A DNA stretch of 64,000 bases from Candidatus Brocadiaceae bacterium (GTDB lineage Bacteria > Planctomycetota > Brocadiia > SM23-32): contig JAAYEJ010000031.1 in the NCBI GenBank assembly GCA_012728835.1, forward strand, positions 1-64,000, given 5' to 3'. The notes below the pieces were generated by a model that had not been told where the DNA came from, made no database searches, and worked only from the letters and a program-made list of their open reading frames with translations. A program made the position numbers and the translations under genes. Shown piece after piece: positions 53,731 to 63,707 of the stretch (position 1 is its first letter; the number at the start of each line of letters is the position of its first letter).

Positions 53731-53754
53731 GCGACACTCCGGACGGAGTGTCGC
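53731..53754. promoter_or_regulatory. 24-bp palindrome in the ABC operon leader
   Basis: Eleven-base exact arms GCGACACTCCG/CGGAGTGTCGC around GA, 19 nt upstream of the ABC start codon. It could be a dimeric repressor operator or an RNA hairpin. No regulator is encoded next to it. Confidence 0.65.
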
Positions 53755-53835
53755 GCAGAAGACGCCAAAGGCTCCTGTATTGCCCTGTATGAACGCGCCG
53801 GTTCCCGGCACACTCCCATAGCACTCCGGCCGCGG

Positions 53836-53865
53836 AGGTTAGTGCATCGGGGGGGCGCCTGTCAA
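53836..53865 (-). promoter_or_regulatory. Putative promoter for the ABC/GTPase/Fe-S operon
   Basis: Perfect TTGACA with TAACCT (3/6) after 18 nt on the minus strand. The -10 is weak. Leader about 120 nt. Confidence 0.35.
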
Positions 53866-54158
53866 GGGGATGCCGGCTTTTCCGGTGCCGCGCACGTCGG
53901 CGCGCGGCCGTGCGGACGGGAGACCCGCGCGAGGACGGGACCGAACATGCGGATGGCGTGTCACATGCGGCAGAGACGGAGAACGCGCCGCCGGTGCCCC
54001 CGGGGGGGGGGCCGGTTCCGGACAACGCGGCACTGCGCACGGCCCGGCAGGGCGGGTTCGCACACGGTGACGGCGGACGAATGCGAACGCGGCGCCTGGA
54101 TGGCAGGCGGGGACCCGGACGCACGGCAACGTCAACGGCAACGCGGGATGAGGCGCTT

Positions 54159-56873
54159 TCAGTGGCCGGCGGTTGTGCGGGCGACCTCGGCGGCGAGGGC
54201 GTAGAGCCGGGCGTCGCGGTCGCGGTAGCCGGTGCTCTGGTACCAGGCATGGCCGGCCTCGCCCGTCTGGAAGATCCACGTCCAGGGCGCCGAGTAGTTG
54301 TGCGGCGCCGCCACGTAGTTGGCGACGCCCCGCAGCGAGTAGAGGATGCGTGCGTCCAGCTCCGCCTGGCAGCGCGCGGCCAGATCCTCGCCCATGGCCC
54401 GGCGCTTCGCCTCGTCGAGCAGGGCCTGTTCGATGAAGATGCGGGCCTCGCAGGCCTGCACGCCCTCGCGAAGCTGTTCGAAGCGCGCCGTCGGCAGCGC
54501 GCCATCGGGTCCGGGCATGAAGAGCTGACAACAGAGTTGCAGGTTGCCCCAGTTGCTCCACGGGTAGCGGTCGTAGGCGCGGGCCACGCGACGCCCTCGC
54601 CTGTCCTTCACCACGTACCACGTGTCGCCGCCGAGGCGGCCGAAGCCGCGTTGCCCGCCGGCCATGGTGATCTCGGTCATGGAGTGCCACATGGCCCCGG
54701 GGAGCCGGTCCATCTCGCCGCGCCAGCCGGGGCGCAGCAGTTGCTGAGCATGGATCACGGGCTTCGGCTGCCATCCGTAGACCCGCTTCACGGCCGGATC
54801 GGGCGGGAACTGCGTGTCGTGGATGCTCGTGTTATAGCCGGCCCGGAGGCCCAGGTCCTTCCCGCGCATGAAGCGGGCGAGCGTGTAGTGGGAGTGTGAG
54901 ACCCAGGGCAGGTCACCCGTGACCTGGCCCCAGAACTCGACCTCCTCCTTCTGTGCGCGCACGTCGGTGAACCAGCCGAGCATCATCGTGTCGGCGAGCC
55001 CGCGCTGTTCCAGTCGCGCGCGCAGTTCCTGGAACAGTTTCGTCCAGTGTGCCTTGCACGCCGGGTCGTTGTAGTAGCCGGGGAAGGAGACGCGGCCGAC
55101 CTGGCCGGTTGCCGGATCGACCGTCGTCACGAACGGCGCGCGCATGCGTCCCTCGACGCGGCTGATCTGGCCCGGGATGTTGCCGTGACTGCCGCCCAGC
55201 GAGTCCGACGCCTTCTCGAGCAGGAAGACCTCCCAGACGATGAAGCAGACGATCTTCGGCCTGCCCAGGTTCTCCTGGACGACGTCCAGGTACTTGTCCA
55301 GGACCGTGAAATCGAAGTCGTATCCGCCGTCCGCCGTCTTGACCCACCGCACCATCGACTCCTCATTGCCGTAGTAGGTGCAGCAGATGAGGGGCAGATA
55401 GACGACGCTGCTGCCGACCTCGCGCATCAGGCGGAATGAGCGCGCGATCAGCTTGAAGTGCTCGTCCGACCAGGCGGGCACGTCGTATTCGAGCTGCAGG
55501 GTATCCGGCGATTGGATGACCTCTGTCCACGTCCTGAAGTCGTCCGGGTGGGGAAGCGCCCAGTCCGCAACGGTCAGGTCGACAGGCACCTCCAGCGCCG
55601 GCTGGCCCTCACAGGTCAACGTCAGGCGGCCCTGGTAGCGGCCGGCTGTGGCGTCGGCCGGCACGTGGACCGTGACCCACACGGGCGCCACGGCGCCTCG
55701 GGGGCCTGCGTATTCCGCCGGCGGCTCGTCCGCCAGGATGCTGAGCGCCTTGGCGCGCGCGGGACTGCGCGCGTCCGGCGACCCGAGGCCGTAGGTGTAC
55801 TCGTAGACGCCGAACTCCTCGCCGCCCGGCGTGCCGTAGCGCACCCGCACCGCCGAGGCGGCGATCGTGCCGCCAGGACCGGTCAGCTCGCTCGGCTCCG
55901 CCTTGAGGCTTCGGATGGGATCCGGGGAACCGACCACGACCTTGCCCGAGAAGATGCCGTTGCGCGTGGCCGTGAGCGTGATCGGCCGGAGGGGCTCGCA
56001 GGGGTCCGCGGAATCGAGTTCGAAGTCCGTGCGCAGCAGCGAACCGTTCCATGCCTGCAGCCCGGCGGCGGGGGCCGGAAGGGGCTCTGCCGACGTCAGG
56101 CGCACGTCGCGCAGTTCGCACGTGTTCCACTGCAGGTTGTAGAGCGGCTCCTTGTCCCAGCGGAACGTCTTCTGCTCGTCGACGGCGCTGTGATAGGGGG
56201 CGCGGACGACCTCGACGGCCAGGACGTTCACGCCCGGGCGCACCAGGGCGGCGGGCAGCTCGGTCGTCAGTGTGCGGGTCCGCAGGGCGACGCGCCGGAG
56301 CGCCTCCTCGTCCGGCTTGGGCGCCCGCACGACCTTGCCGTCGACGTTCACCATGGCGCCCTCGGGCACCAGGAGGACTCCGTCGGGGGTCAGGAAGGCC
56401 TCGGGTGCGTACTGCGCGGCCAGTTCCGCGCCGGGTTCGATGAACGCTCGGGCCACCTCCTGCCCGTTCAGATACACGAGGGCCGCCCCGTGGAAGCTCA
56501 GCGTGAGCGTGAGCGGGCCGGCCGCCGCGGGGTCCGCAACCCGGAACTTGCCGCGCAGGCAGGCCCTCTGCAGGAACGACGCCCGCACGCCCATGCCCAC
56601 CGGCCCGCGCAGCCAATCCACGTCGTCGAACTCCGGGCCCTGCCACCCGTCGGGCGGGGGCGGCGTGGAGCCGTTCAGCCAGTAGTGCTCCCGATACGCG
56701 AACGTCGCCGGCCGCACGCCGTCGTCGAACGCGAATTCGGGCGCCTTGAGCACGTGGAACATGCGCCAGGAGCCGAACGCATCGAGCAGGACGTTGTCCG
56801 GGGCGGCGTCCGCCCGGCCGGCGGCGAGGAGAAGGGCCAGGAGCGTTGCCAGCAGCGTCGAGACGGAGCGCAT
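54159..56873 (-). CDS. Large secreted DUF4091-like protein
   Basis: 904 aa. Signal peptide (LLATLLALLLAAGRADA). Residues ~60-250 form an atypical galactose-binding-like domain (FHGAALVYLNGQEVARAFIEPG). A beta region includes VWVTVHVPADATAGRYQGRLTLTCEG, then a barrel-like region with YLPLICCTYYGNEESM, FTVLDKYLDVVQENLG and PGAMWHSMTEITMAG. The layout resembles DUF4091-type secreted putative glycosidases that are abundant in Planctomycetota and Lentisphaerota. No catalytic pair can be assigned by eye. Single gene, upstream of the tetR gene in the opposite direction. Confidence 0.7.
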   Translation of the reverse strand: MRSVSTLLATLLALLLAAGRADAAPDNVLLDAFGSWRMFHVLKAPEFAFDDGVRPATFAYREHYWLNGSTPPPPDGWQGPEFDDVDWLRGPVGMGVRASFLQRACLRGKFRVADPAAAGPLTLTLSFHGAALVYLNGQEVARAFIEPGAELAAQYAPEAFLTPDGVLLVPEGAMVNVDGKVVRAPKPDEEALRRVALRTRTLTTELPAALVRPGVNVLAVEVVRAPYHSAVDEQKTFRWDKEPLYNLQWNTCELRDVRLTSAEPLPAPAAGLQAWNGSLLRTDFELDSADPCEPLRPITLTATRNGIFSGKVVVGSPDPIRSLKAEPSELTGPGGTIAASAVRVRYGTPGGEEFGVYEYTYGLGSPDARSPARAKALSILADEPPAEYAGPRGAVAPVWVTVHVPADATAGRYQGRLTLTCEGQPALEVPVDLTVADWALPHPDDFRTWTEVIQSPDTLQLEYDVPAWSDEHFKLIARSFRLMREVGSSVVYLPLICCTYYGNEESMVRWVKTADGGYDFDFTVLDKYLDVVQENLGRPKIVCFIVWEVFLLEKASDSLGGSHGNIPGQISRVEGRMRAPFVTTVDPATGQVGRVSFPGYYNDPACKAHWTKLFQELRARLEQRGLADTMMLGWFTDVRAQKEEVEFWGQVTGDLPWVSHSHYTLARFMRGKDLGLRAGYNTSIHDTQFPPDPAVKRVYGWQPKPVIHAQQLLRPGWRGEMDRLPGAMWHSMTEITMAGGQRGFGRLGGDTWYVVKDRRGRRVARAYDRYPWSNWGNLQLCCQLFMPGPDGALPTARFEQLREGVQACEARIFIEQALLDEAKRRAMGEDLAARCQAELDARILYSLRGVANYVAAPHNYSAPWTWIFQTGEAGHAWYQSTGYRDRDARLYALAAEVARTTAGH

Positions 56874-57036
56874 GGAGCATCCCTCTGTCGGTCCGCGGGG
56901 CCGGCCGGAGGCGCCGCCCGCGCGGGAGGATCAGAACGTGCCGGGAGCGCCCGGCACCTCTGGGGGATGATACCGGGGCGCACGGACGTCCACAAGCGGC
57001 GGGGGCGGTCGGCTGTCGGGGACGTCGGCGATTCAC

Positions 57037-57065
57037 TTGCGTCTATACCGTCCGGACGGTATAGT
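57037..57065 (+). promoter_or_regulatory. tetR promoter overlapped by a perfect 22-bp operator
   Basis: Palindrome CTATACCGTCC/GGACGGTATAG (57043-57064), exact over 22 bp. Flanked and overlapped by TTGCGT and TATAGT (5/6) with 17-nt spacing. The palindrome fills the spacer and most of the -10, the usual placement for TetR-family autorepression. Confidence 0.8.
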
Positions 57066-57118
57066 AAGACTCAGGTGCGCGCCGGCGGGAACGGCGACCG
57101 GTCCGAGAGGAGGCGATG

Positions 57119-57697
57119 ATGCACCCGAAGGAGAGCCGACGGGACGCGATTCTGAAGGCCGCGGCGCATCTGGTTCGCGAGAAGGGGCCCGCCCATCTGA
57201 CCATGGACGCCGTCAGCGAGCGGGCGCGCATCAGCAAGGGCGGTCTGCTGTACCACTTCCAGACGAAGGAGTCGCTGGTTGCGGGCATGGTGGAACGCCT
57301 GACGGAGGCGATGGAGGCGGTTCAGGAGGAGGAGGTCGCCAAGCTGCCGCCCAGCCCCGCACGCGAACTCAAGGCGCTTGCGCGGTCGCTGCAGGCCCTC
57401 CGGCACGGGGAGCTGAAGGGCGTCGCGACGGCCCTTCTGGCCGCCGGCGTCCATGACCCCGGGCTGCTGGAGGGGATCAGAAGCGAGCAACGCGAGATGT
57501 TCCAGGAGATGGAGGCCGAGGGCCTCCGCCCGGCATTCGTCCGCGTGATCTTCCTTGCCGCCAAAGGGCTTCTGTTGAGTGAGATGCTGCATTCACTCGC
57601 GCTGAGCGACGCGGAGCGGCAGGCGATTTTCGACGAGCTTCTTCGGCTGATCGGCGAAGAGGAAGCCCGCATGGAGGCCGCCGAGGGTGCTCCATAG
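57119..57697 (+). CDS. TetR-family transcriptional regulator
   Basis: 192 aa. N-terminal HTH domain: RRDAILKAAAHLVREKGPAHLTM, then AVSERARISKGGLLYHFQTKESL, with the conserved Tyr/His of the recognition helix. The C-terminal helical domain should bind a ligand and dimerise. ATG at 57119 places AGGAGG 5 nt upstream; an ATG one codon earlier is the alternative. Its promoter carries a perfect palindrome, so autorepression is likely, and the RND pump 125 nt downstream is the presumed target. Confidence 0.9.
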   Translation: MHPKESRRDAILKAAAHLVREKGPAHLTMDAVSERARISKGGLLYHFQTKESLVAGMVERLTEAMEAVQEEEVAKLPPSPARELKALARSLQALRHGELKGVATALLAAGVHDPGLLEGIRSEQREMFQEMEAEGLRPAFVRVIFLAAKGLLLSEMLHSLALSDAERQAIFDELLRLIGEEEARMEAAEGAP

Positions 57698-57822
57698 GGG
57701 CGGGGCTTTGCTGACGGGCAGCGGAGGAGTGGAGAATACGGGCCGCTTCGTCCGCCGCAGACTCGGGGGCCGGCGGTTCTCAGACCCACGTCAGGTCGTG
57801 CATCGGTGAATCGAGGGACGCT

Positions 57823-59400
57823 ATGGCGATGTCCGAGGCGGACAGAGCATTCGGAATGCTGAGATCGAGAGCGCTGTCCATGAGCAGGGCGTGGAGCAGG
57901 CTGTTGGCGTTCCGGCGGATTCGGGCCGTCGGATGGTGCGCGCTGTGTCTGCTGGCGGTCTGGCCGGCCGGGTGCGCATACCGGGGCGAGATGCGGGGCA
58001 GCCTGCACTCGCGCCGCAGCGAGGCGTATCGCCGGTGGCAGAGCGTGCGCAACGGCGAGGAGGAATCGAAGCCGCACCTGACGGGGGCGCTCAGCCTGCA
58101 AGACGCCCTGAAGGTGGCGATCGCCTACAACAAGTCCCTCCAGGTCACCGTGCAGGAGCGCCTGGTGGCCGCGGGCATGGTCACCGAGGCGTATGCGGGC
58201 GCCATGCCGACGCTGTCGGCCACGGCGGCCTACGTCCGCCTGGAGGAGGTGCCGGCTCCCGGGCAGGTGAACAACTACTCGACGGGGCTCGAGATCCGCC
58301 AGCCGCTCTTCCGGGGCGGCGCCGTGCTGGCGGGCATCCGCACGGCGCAGTGGAACGCGTTGCTGGCCGACGAGCAGGTGCGCGGCGCCGTCCAGTCGGT
58401 GATCTACGACGCGGCGAAGGCCTACTGCGATGTGCTGCTGGCCCAGCATCTCTACGAGGTGAACCGCGACGCCGTCGAGTCGGCCAGGGCCCATCTGCGC
58501 GACGTGGAGATCAAGCGCCAGCAGGGCGTCGTGTCGGACTTCGGCGTGCTGCGCGCCCAGGTGGACGTATCGAACTTCGAGGCGGCCATGATCCAGCAGC
58601 GCAACCGCGTGCACGTGGCCCGGACGGAGCTTCTGCGCAGCATGGGCGCCTCGCAGCAGAGCGAGGTGACCCTCTCGGACGTGCTGACCTACACCCGGTT
58701 GAAGCCCGTCGCGGAGGAGGCCGTGCGCCTGGCCTACCGGAACCGCCCGGACCTGTATCAGGCCGAGTTGGGCATCCTGATGCAGCAGGAGGCCGTGCGG
58801 ATCGCACAGGGCCGGTACTGGCCCATGGTGGACGCCTGGTTCCGCCAGGAATGGGCGCGTCCCGACCCGGTCGTGCCCGCGCGCGACCGCTGGGGCGGCC
58901 TCTGGACGGCGGGGCTCTCGGCGAGCTGGACGCTCTTCGACGGGTTCGGGCGCGAGGGGCGCATCGCCCAGGAGCAAGCCCGGCTGCGGCAGCGGGAGCT
59001 GCAACTGGCCGACGCCGAAGAGCGGGTGCTGGAGCAGTTGCAGCAGGCCGTTCTCAGCGTGCAGGACGCCGAGGAGTTTGTCGAGTCCCAGCGCATGAAC
59101 CTGAGCCGCGCGAGCGAGGCCGTGCGCCTGGCCGAGGTGGAATACCGCCAGGGCATCGCCGAGGCGGTGACCGTCACCGAGGCCCGGGCGGCGCTGACCC
59201 GCGCGCAGGGCTATTACTACGAGGCCGTCTACAGCCACACACTGGCGCGGCTGAACCTGCAGCGCGCCATGGGCATACTGGGTCCGCGTTCGGACGATTC
59301 GACGGCGCCGGAGGACACGGAGTTCCGCCCGGGCCGGATCGCGGAGTTCTCACCGGATGACGCGTCTGCCGCCGACGAGGTTCAAGAGGTTTCGCAATGA
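57823..59400 (+). CDS. TolC-family outer-membrane factor
   Basis: 525 aa outer-membrane channel of a tripartite efflux pump. A lipobox-like LAVWPAGC (Cys51) follows a hydrophobic stretch, so it is probably a lipoprotein; the signal is unusually long and an internal ATG at 57880 could be the true start. The two OMF repeats are visible (LSLQDALKVAIAYNKSLQVT; later LAYRNRPDLYQAELGILMQQ), with ALTRAQGYYYEAVYSH in the second. GAGGGACGC precedes the first ATG. The stop overlaps the adaptor start (ATGA). Confidence 0.88.
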   Translation: MAMSEADRAFGMLRSRALSMSRAWSRLLAFRRIRAVGWCALCLLAVWPAGCAYRGEMRGSLHSRRSEAYRRWQSVRNGEEESKPHLTGALSLQDALKVAIAYNKSLQVTVQERLVAAGMVTEAYAGAMPTLSATAAYVRLEEVPAPGQVNNYSTGLEIRQPLFRGGAVLAGIRTAQWNALLADEQVRGAVQSVIYDAAKAYCDVLLAQHLYEVNRDAVESARAHLRDVEIKRQQGVVSDFGVLRAQVDVSNFEAAMIQQRNRVHVARTELLRSMGASQQSEVTLSDVLTYTRLKPVAEEAVRLAYRNRPDLYQAELGILMQQEAVRIAQGRYWPMVDAWFRQEWARPDPVVPARDRWGGLWTAGLSASWTLFDGFGREGRIAQEQARLRQRELQLADAEERVLEQLQQAVLSVQDAEEFVESQRMNLSRASEAVRLAEVEYRQGIAEAVTVTEARAALTRAQGYYYEAVYSHTLARLNLQRAMGILGPRSDDSTAPEDTEFRPGRIAEFSPDDASAADEVQEVSQ

Positions 59401-60590
59401 AGAAGATACTGAAGGTCGTTGGATGGGTTGTCGCACTGGCCGTCATCCTGTTCGGCGGATGGAAGGGCATGCGCCTTGTCGGGGAGCGGGAGGCGGCCGC
59501 GAAGGAGGCGCCGGCGGCGGCCGGGGAGACCGGCCCGCCGCAGGTGGCCGTCCGGACCGTGTCGCTCGGATCGGTCTCCGTGAGCGTCTGGGTCACGGGC
59601 GAGGTCGGCGCTCTGCAGAGCGTGGAGATCGTGCCGAAGGTCGCCGGTCGGCTGGAGCGTCTGAGGCGTTCGGACGGCGCGCCGATCGAGGAGGGCGTCG
59701 AGGTGGGGCCGGGGGAGACGGTGGCGGTCATCGAGCATGAGCACCTCGCAGCGGCGGTGCGGACGGCCGAGGCGGCGCTGGAGGTGGCCCGGGCGGTACA
59801 CGAGGCCGCCCGCGTGAACGCCGCCGACGCCCTGCGCGAGAAGGCGCGCTGGGAGGAACTGCGCCGGGGCGGGTCAGGAACGCAGCAGCAGCTTGACCAG
59901 GCCGTGACCGCGTATGCGCGAGCCGAGGCGCAGGTCAGGCAGGCGGAGGCGCAGATCGTCCAGGCGCAGGCGGTGCTGGAGCAGGCCCGGGTGGCGGTGG
60001 CCGACGCGACCGTTGCGGCCCCCTTCGCCGGGGTGGTCCTTCGCAAGCACGTGGACGAAGGCGCGTTCGTCGGCCCCGGGACGCCGCTGTTCCGTCTGGC
60101 GGACATCTCCGAGGTGGAGATCACCGGCGGGGTTGCCGGCCGCCATTACGCCGGACTGCGCACCGGCGAGACGCGCGCCGTTGTCGAGGTTGACGCCTAT
60201 CCGGGCGAGGTGTTCGAGGGCACGGTCAGCCGGCTGCGTCCGGAACTGGACTCCGTCACGCGCACGGTCGCGGTGACCATCCGGGTGCCGAATGCCGAAC
60301 GCAAGCTCAAGCCCGGCATGTACGCCCGCACGCGATTGGCGCTGGACGAACGCGTGGCCGTGCCCGTCCTGCCCGACACCGCCATCGTGACCCACGGCGA
60401 CCGGCGCGAGGTCTTCGTAGTCAACGACGGCGAGGTCCACGTGCGTGAGGTGGAGACGGGCCTGCAGGAGGGCCCCCTCAGCGAGGTCGTGCGCGGCGTG
60501 CGCGCGGGCGATCGCGTCGTGGTGCGCGGGCAGCAGTTGCTCAGGGACGGCATGACCGTGGTGCCGGTCGAGGTGGAGGACGGTCGATGA
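59397..60590 (+). CDS. RND efflux periplasmic adaptor (MacA/AcrA-like)
   Basis: 397 aa membrane-fusion protein. N-terminal anchor KVVGWVVALAVILFGG, then a lipoyl-like half with SVSVWVTGEVGALQSVEIVPKVAGRLER, an alpha-helical hairpin (about 110-190), the second half-lipoyl motif ATVAAPFAGVVLRKHVDEGAFVG and a beta-barrel with ADISEVEITGGV. It bridges the pump and the outer-membrane factor. ATGA overlaps join it to both neighbours. Confidence 0.92.
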   Translation: MKKILKVVGWVVALAVILFGGWKGMRLVGEREAAAKEAPAAAGETGPPQVAVRTVSLGSVSVSVWVTGEVGALQSVEIVPKVAGRLERLRRSDGAPIEEGVEVGPGETVAVIEHEHLAAAVRTAEAALEVARAVHEAARVNAADALREKARWEELRRGGSGTQQQLDQAVTAYARAEAQVRQAEAQIVQAQAVLEQARVAVADATVAAPFAGVVLRKHVDEGAFVGPGTPLFRLADISEVEITGGVAGRHYAGLRTGETRAVVEVDAYPGEVFEGTVSRLRPELDSVTRTVAVTIRVPNAERKLKPGMYARTRLALDERVAVPVLPDTAIVTHGDRREVFVVNDGEVHVREVETGLQEGPLSEVVRGVRAGDRVVVRGQQLLRDGMTVVPVEVEDGR

Positions 60591-63500
60591 ACCTGCCCGA
60601 AGTCTCCGTGCGCAACCCCGTGACGACGCTGATGGTGTTTCTCGGCGTGATCCTGGTGGGGGCCTTCTGTCTGCTCCAGATGCCCCTGGATCTCTTTCCC
60701 GAGATGGAGATCCCCATACTGACCATCATGACGCCCTATGAGGGCGCGGGGCCGGAGGAGATCGAGGAGAAGATCACCCGTCCGCTCGAACGGGTGCTCT
60801 CCACGGTGGAGGACCTCAAGAACAGCTTCTCCACGTCGAAGGAGGGAAGTTCGCAGATCAGCCTGGAGTTCGACTGGGGCACGGACCTGGAGGCCCGAGC
60901 CAACGACGTGCGCGACGCGGTGGACATGACCCTGCGCCTCATGCCGGAGGAGGCGGAGCGCCCGCGCATCTTCAAGCTGGACATGAACCAGTTCCCCGTG
61001 ATGGTCTACGGCGTCTACGCGGACGAGTCCTACGCGGAACTGGAGGACATCCTGGAGAACGAGGTGGCCAACCCCCTTGAGGGGGCGCCCGGCGTGGCGG
61101 CGGTCACCGTCATCACGCCCCTGCAGCGGCAGGTGAACGTGGACCTGGACCGCGAACTCCTGGCCGCCCATCGCCTGACGCCCTCCGACGTGGCGGGGGC
61201 CCTGGCTCGCGAGAACTACCAGGCGGCGGCCGGCAGCATCAAGATGGGCGACACCGACTACCTGCCCCGCGTTCCCGGCGAGTTCGAGACGGTCGAGCCG
61301 ATGAACGAGATCGTCGTGCGGGCGCGCGACGGAGCGATCGTGCGCCTGAAGGACGTCGGGCGCGCGACGTTCGGATTCCGCGACATGGACCTGGACGTGC
61401 GCATCAACGGCCTGCCCGGCGGGATATTCTTCGTGCAGAAGCAGTCGGGCGCCAACACCGTCTCCACGGCCAGGGAAGTGCGCCGACGCCTCGACGCCAT
61501 CCTGGCCGGCGGGCGTTTGCCGGCCGACGTGACCGTCGTGAACGTGATGGACGGGTCGGACGACATCCAGCGGATGGTCGATGACCTGGTGGCGACGCTC
61601 CTGATCGGCGGCGCCCTGGCGATGGTCGTGGTGCTGGTATTCCTGCGCCAGGTGCGCGGCACCCTCATCATCGGGCTGGCCATCCCGTTCTCCCTGATCG
61701 CGGCCGGGGTGGTCATGTACATGCTGGATTACTCGATCAACATGCTCACGCTGTTCGCACTGATCGTGGCGATCGGCATGGTGGTCGACAACGCGATCGT
61801 GGTGCTGGAGAACATCGCCAGCCACCGCGAGCAGGGGGAGAGCGCCGGCGAGGGCGCCATCTTCGGGGCGACCGAGGTCGGGATGGCGGTCGTGGCGTCC
61901 ACCCTGACGACGCTGTGCATCTTCTTCCCGCTGCTGTTCGTCCAGGGCATCGCGCGGATCGTCTTCGCCCCGTTCGCGGTGGTGGCGGCCGCCGTTCTGC
62001 TCGCCTCGTTGTTCACCGCCCTTACCATGACGCCCATGATGGCCTCGCGGCTGCTCACACGCGGATACGGCGACGGCCGCCGCGAGAGCTGGTTCTTCCG
62101 GATGAGCGAGGCCGGGTTCGATGGGCTGGCCAACGCCTACTCGAGCGTCCTGGGCTGGTCCCTGCGCCACCGGGGCATCGTCATCCTGGCCGTGCTGGCC
62201 CTGTTGATGAGCAGCCTGGCGCTCGTGCCGGCCATCGGCTTCGAGCTGATGCCGGAGGAGGACCGGGCCATGATCCAGGGGTCCATCAAGCTGCCCGTCG
62301 GCACCCGCGTCGAGCGCACGGCGGAAGCCCTCGAGGCCGTCTATGCGGAGATCCTCGAGGAGATTCCGGAGGAGCACATGCTGGCCATCTTCACCCGGTG
62401 CGGCACGTCCGCAGAGGGTTCCCCGATGTCCGGCGACGCGGGGAGCCACGTCGGCAGCTTCGGCATGCGGCTGGTGCCCCGGGAGGACCGCGGCTGGCAC
62501 GTGGCGCAGGTCGGCGACGCCCTGCGCAAGCGGATCCAACGCCTCGCTCCGCAGTATGGAATCGTCGACTACCGCATCGACATGCAGGACGCCATGTCGG
62601 GGCTGGCCAGCGGAGGCGGGCGGGCCCTGGCGGTGGAGATCCGGGGCGATGACCTGGAGGCGGTCGACCGCTTCGCGGCCTGGCTCCTGCCCAGGATGGC
62701 GGCCGTGCCCGGGGCCATGGATGTGGGCGTCTCCCGCGAGGATCCCACGCCGGAGGCGTGGGTGCGGGTCGATCGCGACAAGGCCTCGTCGCTGGGCCTG
62801 AACGTCTCGGATGTCGCCGACGCCGTCCGAATCGCCGTCTACGGCCGCACGGCCAGCTACTACCGCGTCGGCGGCGACGAGTACGACATCTTCGTGCGCC
62901 TGCAGGAGTCCGACCGCGATCGCCTGGACGGCCTGGGCCACCTGGCCGTGCGCCTTCCGAGCGGAGAACTGGTCCGTATCGAGAACGTTGCGGAGGTCAC
63001 CAGGGAACTGGGGCCGCTGGAGATCGAGCGCAAGAACCAGCGCCGCATCGTCCGGGTCGACGCCAACGTGCACGGCCGATCCCTGGGCGAAGTGGCCGCC
63101 GACGTCCAGGCGATCGTGGCCGAGGCGGACATCCCGCAGGGGCTGGAAGTGAGCATGGGAGGGCAGGTTCAGGAGATGCGCGAGACCTTCTTCTGGCTCA
63201 CCCTCGCGCTGGTGATCGCCGTCATCCTCGTCTACATGGTCATGGCCTCGCAGTTCGAATCGCTCATGCACCCGTTCGTGGTCATGTTCTCCATCCCCTT
63301 CGCCTTCATCGGCGTCCTCTGGGTGCTTTTCCTCGGGGGCTATGCCCTGAGCATGGTCGTGTTCCTGGGGGCGCTGCTCCTGATCGGAGTGGTGGTGAAC
63401 AACGCCATCGTGCTGGTGGACTACATCAACATCCTCCGCGCGCGCGGGCTGGACATGATGGAGGCCGTTCAGGAAGCCGGGCGCTCGCGCCTGCGGCCCG

Positions 63501-63697
63501 TGCTCATGACGGCGACCACCACGATCGTCGCCCTGGCGCCCATGGCCTTCAAGTCCGGGCAGGGCTCCGAGACGTGGAACCCCCTGGGGGCCACGATCAT
63601 GGGAGGGCTGCTGGTCTCGACCGTGGTCACCCTGGTGCTCGTGCCGACGATCTACAGCATCTTCGAGAGCCGCGCCCGCCCCGCCAACCATCGATAG
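60587..63697 (+). CDS. RND efflux transporter (HAE1-like)
   Basis: 1036 aa, about 12 membrane segments and two large periplasmic loops. N-terminal VSVRNPVTTLMVFLGVILVG; transmembrane helix 4 reads IGMVVDNAIVVLENI, so one of the paired Asp residues of AcrB (D407/D408) is Asn here, a common HAE1-like variant. The second half has VYMVMASQFESLMHPFVVMFSIPFAFIGV. It extrudes drugs, lipids or metals by proton exchange; substrate unknown. Coupled by ATGA to the adaptor; a PII-like gene follows after 10 nt. Confidence 0.93.
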   Translation: MNLPEVSVRNPVTTLMVFLGVILVGAFCLLQMPLDLFPEMEIPILTIMTPYEGAGPEEIEEKITRPLERVLSTVEDLKNSFSTSKEGSSQISLEFDWGTDLEARANDVRDAVDMTLRLMPEEAERPRIFKLDMNQFPVMVYGVYADESYAELEDILENEVANPLEGAPGVAAVTVITPLQRQVNVDLDRELLAAHRLTPSDVAGALARENYQAAAGSIKMGDTDYLPRVPGEFETVEPMNEIVVRARDGAIVRLKDVGRATFGFRDMDLDVRINGLPGGIFFVQKQSGANTVSTAREVRRRLDAILAGGRLPADVTVVNVMDGSDDIQRMVDDLVATLLIGGALAMVVVLVFLRQVRGTLIIGLAIPFSLIAAGVVMYMLDYSINMLTLFALIVAIGMVVDNAIVVLENIASHREQGESAGEGAIFGATEVGMAVVASTLTTLCIFFPLLFVQGIARIVFAPFAVVAAAVLLASLFTALTMTPMMASRLLTRGYGDGRRESWFFRMSEAGFDGLANAYSSVLGWSLRHRGIVILAVLALLMSSLALVPAIGFELMPEEDRAMIQGSIKLPVGTRVERTAEALEAVYAEILEEIPEEHMLAIFTRCGTSAEGSPMSGDAGSHVGSFGMRLVPREDRGWHVAQVGDALRKRIQRLAPQYGIVDYRIDMQDAMSGLASGGGRALAVEIRGDDLEAVDRFAAWLLPRMAAVPGAMDVGVSREDPTPEAWVRVDRDKASSLGLNVSDVADAVRIAVYGRTASYYRVGGDEYDIFVRLQESDRDRLDGLGHLAVRLPSGELVRIENVAEVTRELGPLEIERKNQRRIVRVDANVHGRSLGEVAADVQAIVAEADIPQGLEVSMGGQVQEMRETFFWLTLALVIAVILVYMVMASQFESLMHPFVVMFSIPFAFIGVLWVLFLGGYALSMVVFLGALLLIGVVVNNAIVLVDYINILRARGLDMMEAVQEAGRSRLRPVLMTATTTIVALAPMAFKSGQGSETWNPLGATIMGGLLVSTVVTLVLVPTIYSIFESRARPANHR

Positions 63698-63707
63698 GGA
63701 GCCGCAC

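Larger units (their letters stand above)
53713..54158. other. 446-nt gene-free region before the ABC/GTPase/Fe-S operon
   Basis: Holds the leader of the operon, a palindrome (53731-53754), a possible promoter (TTGACA at 53860-53865, weak TAACCT at 53836-53841) and a run of about ten G at 54002-54011. No coding frame is supported; the DUF4091-like gene ends at 54159. Confidence 0.55.
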
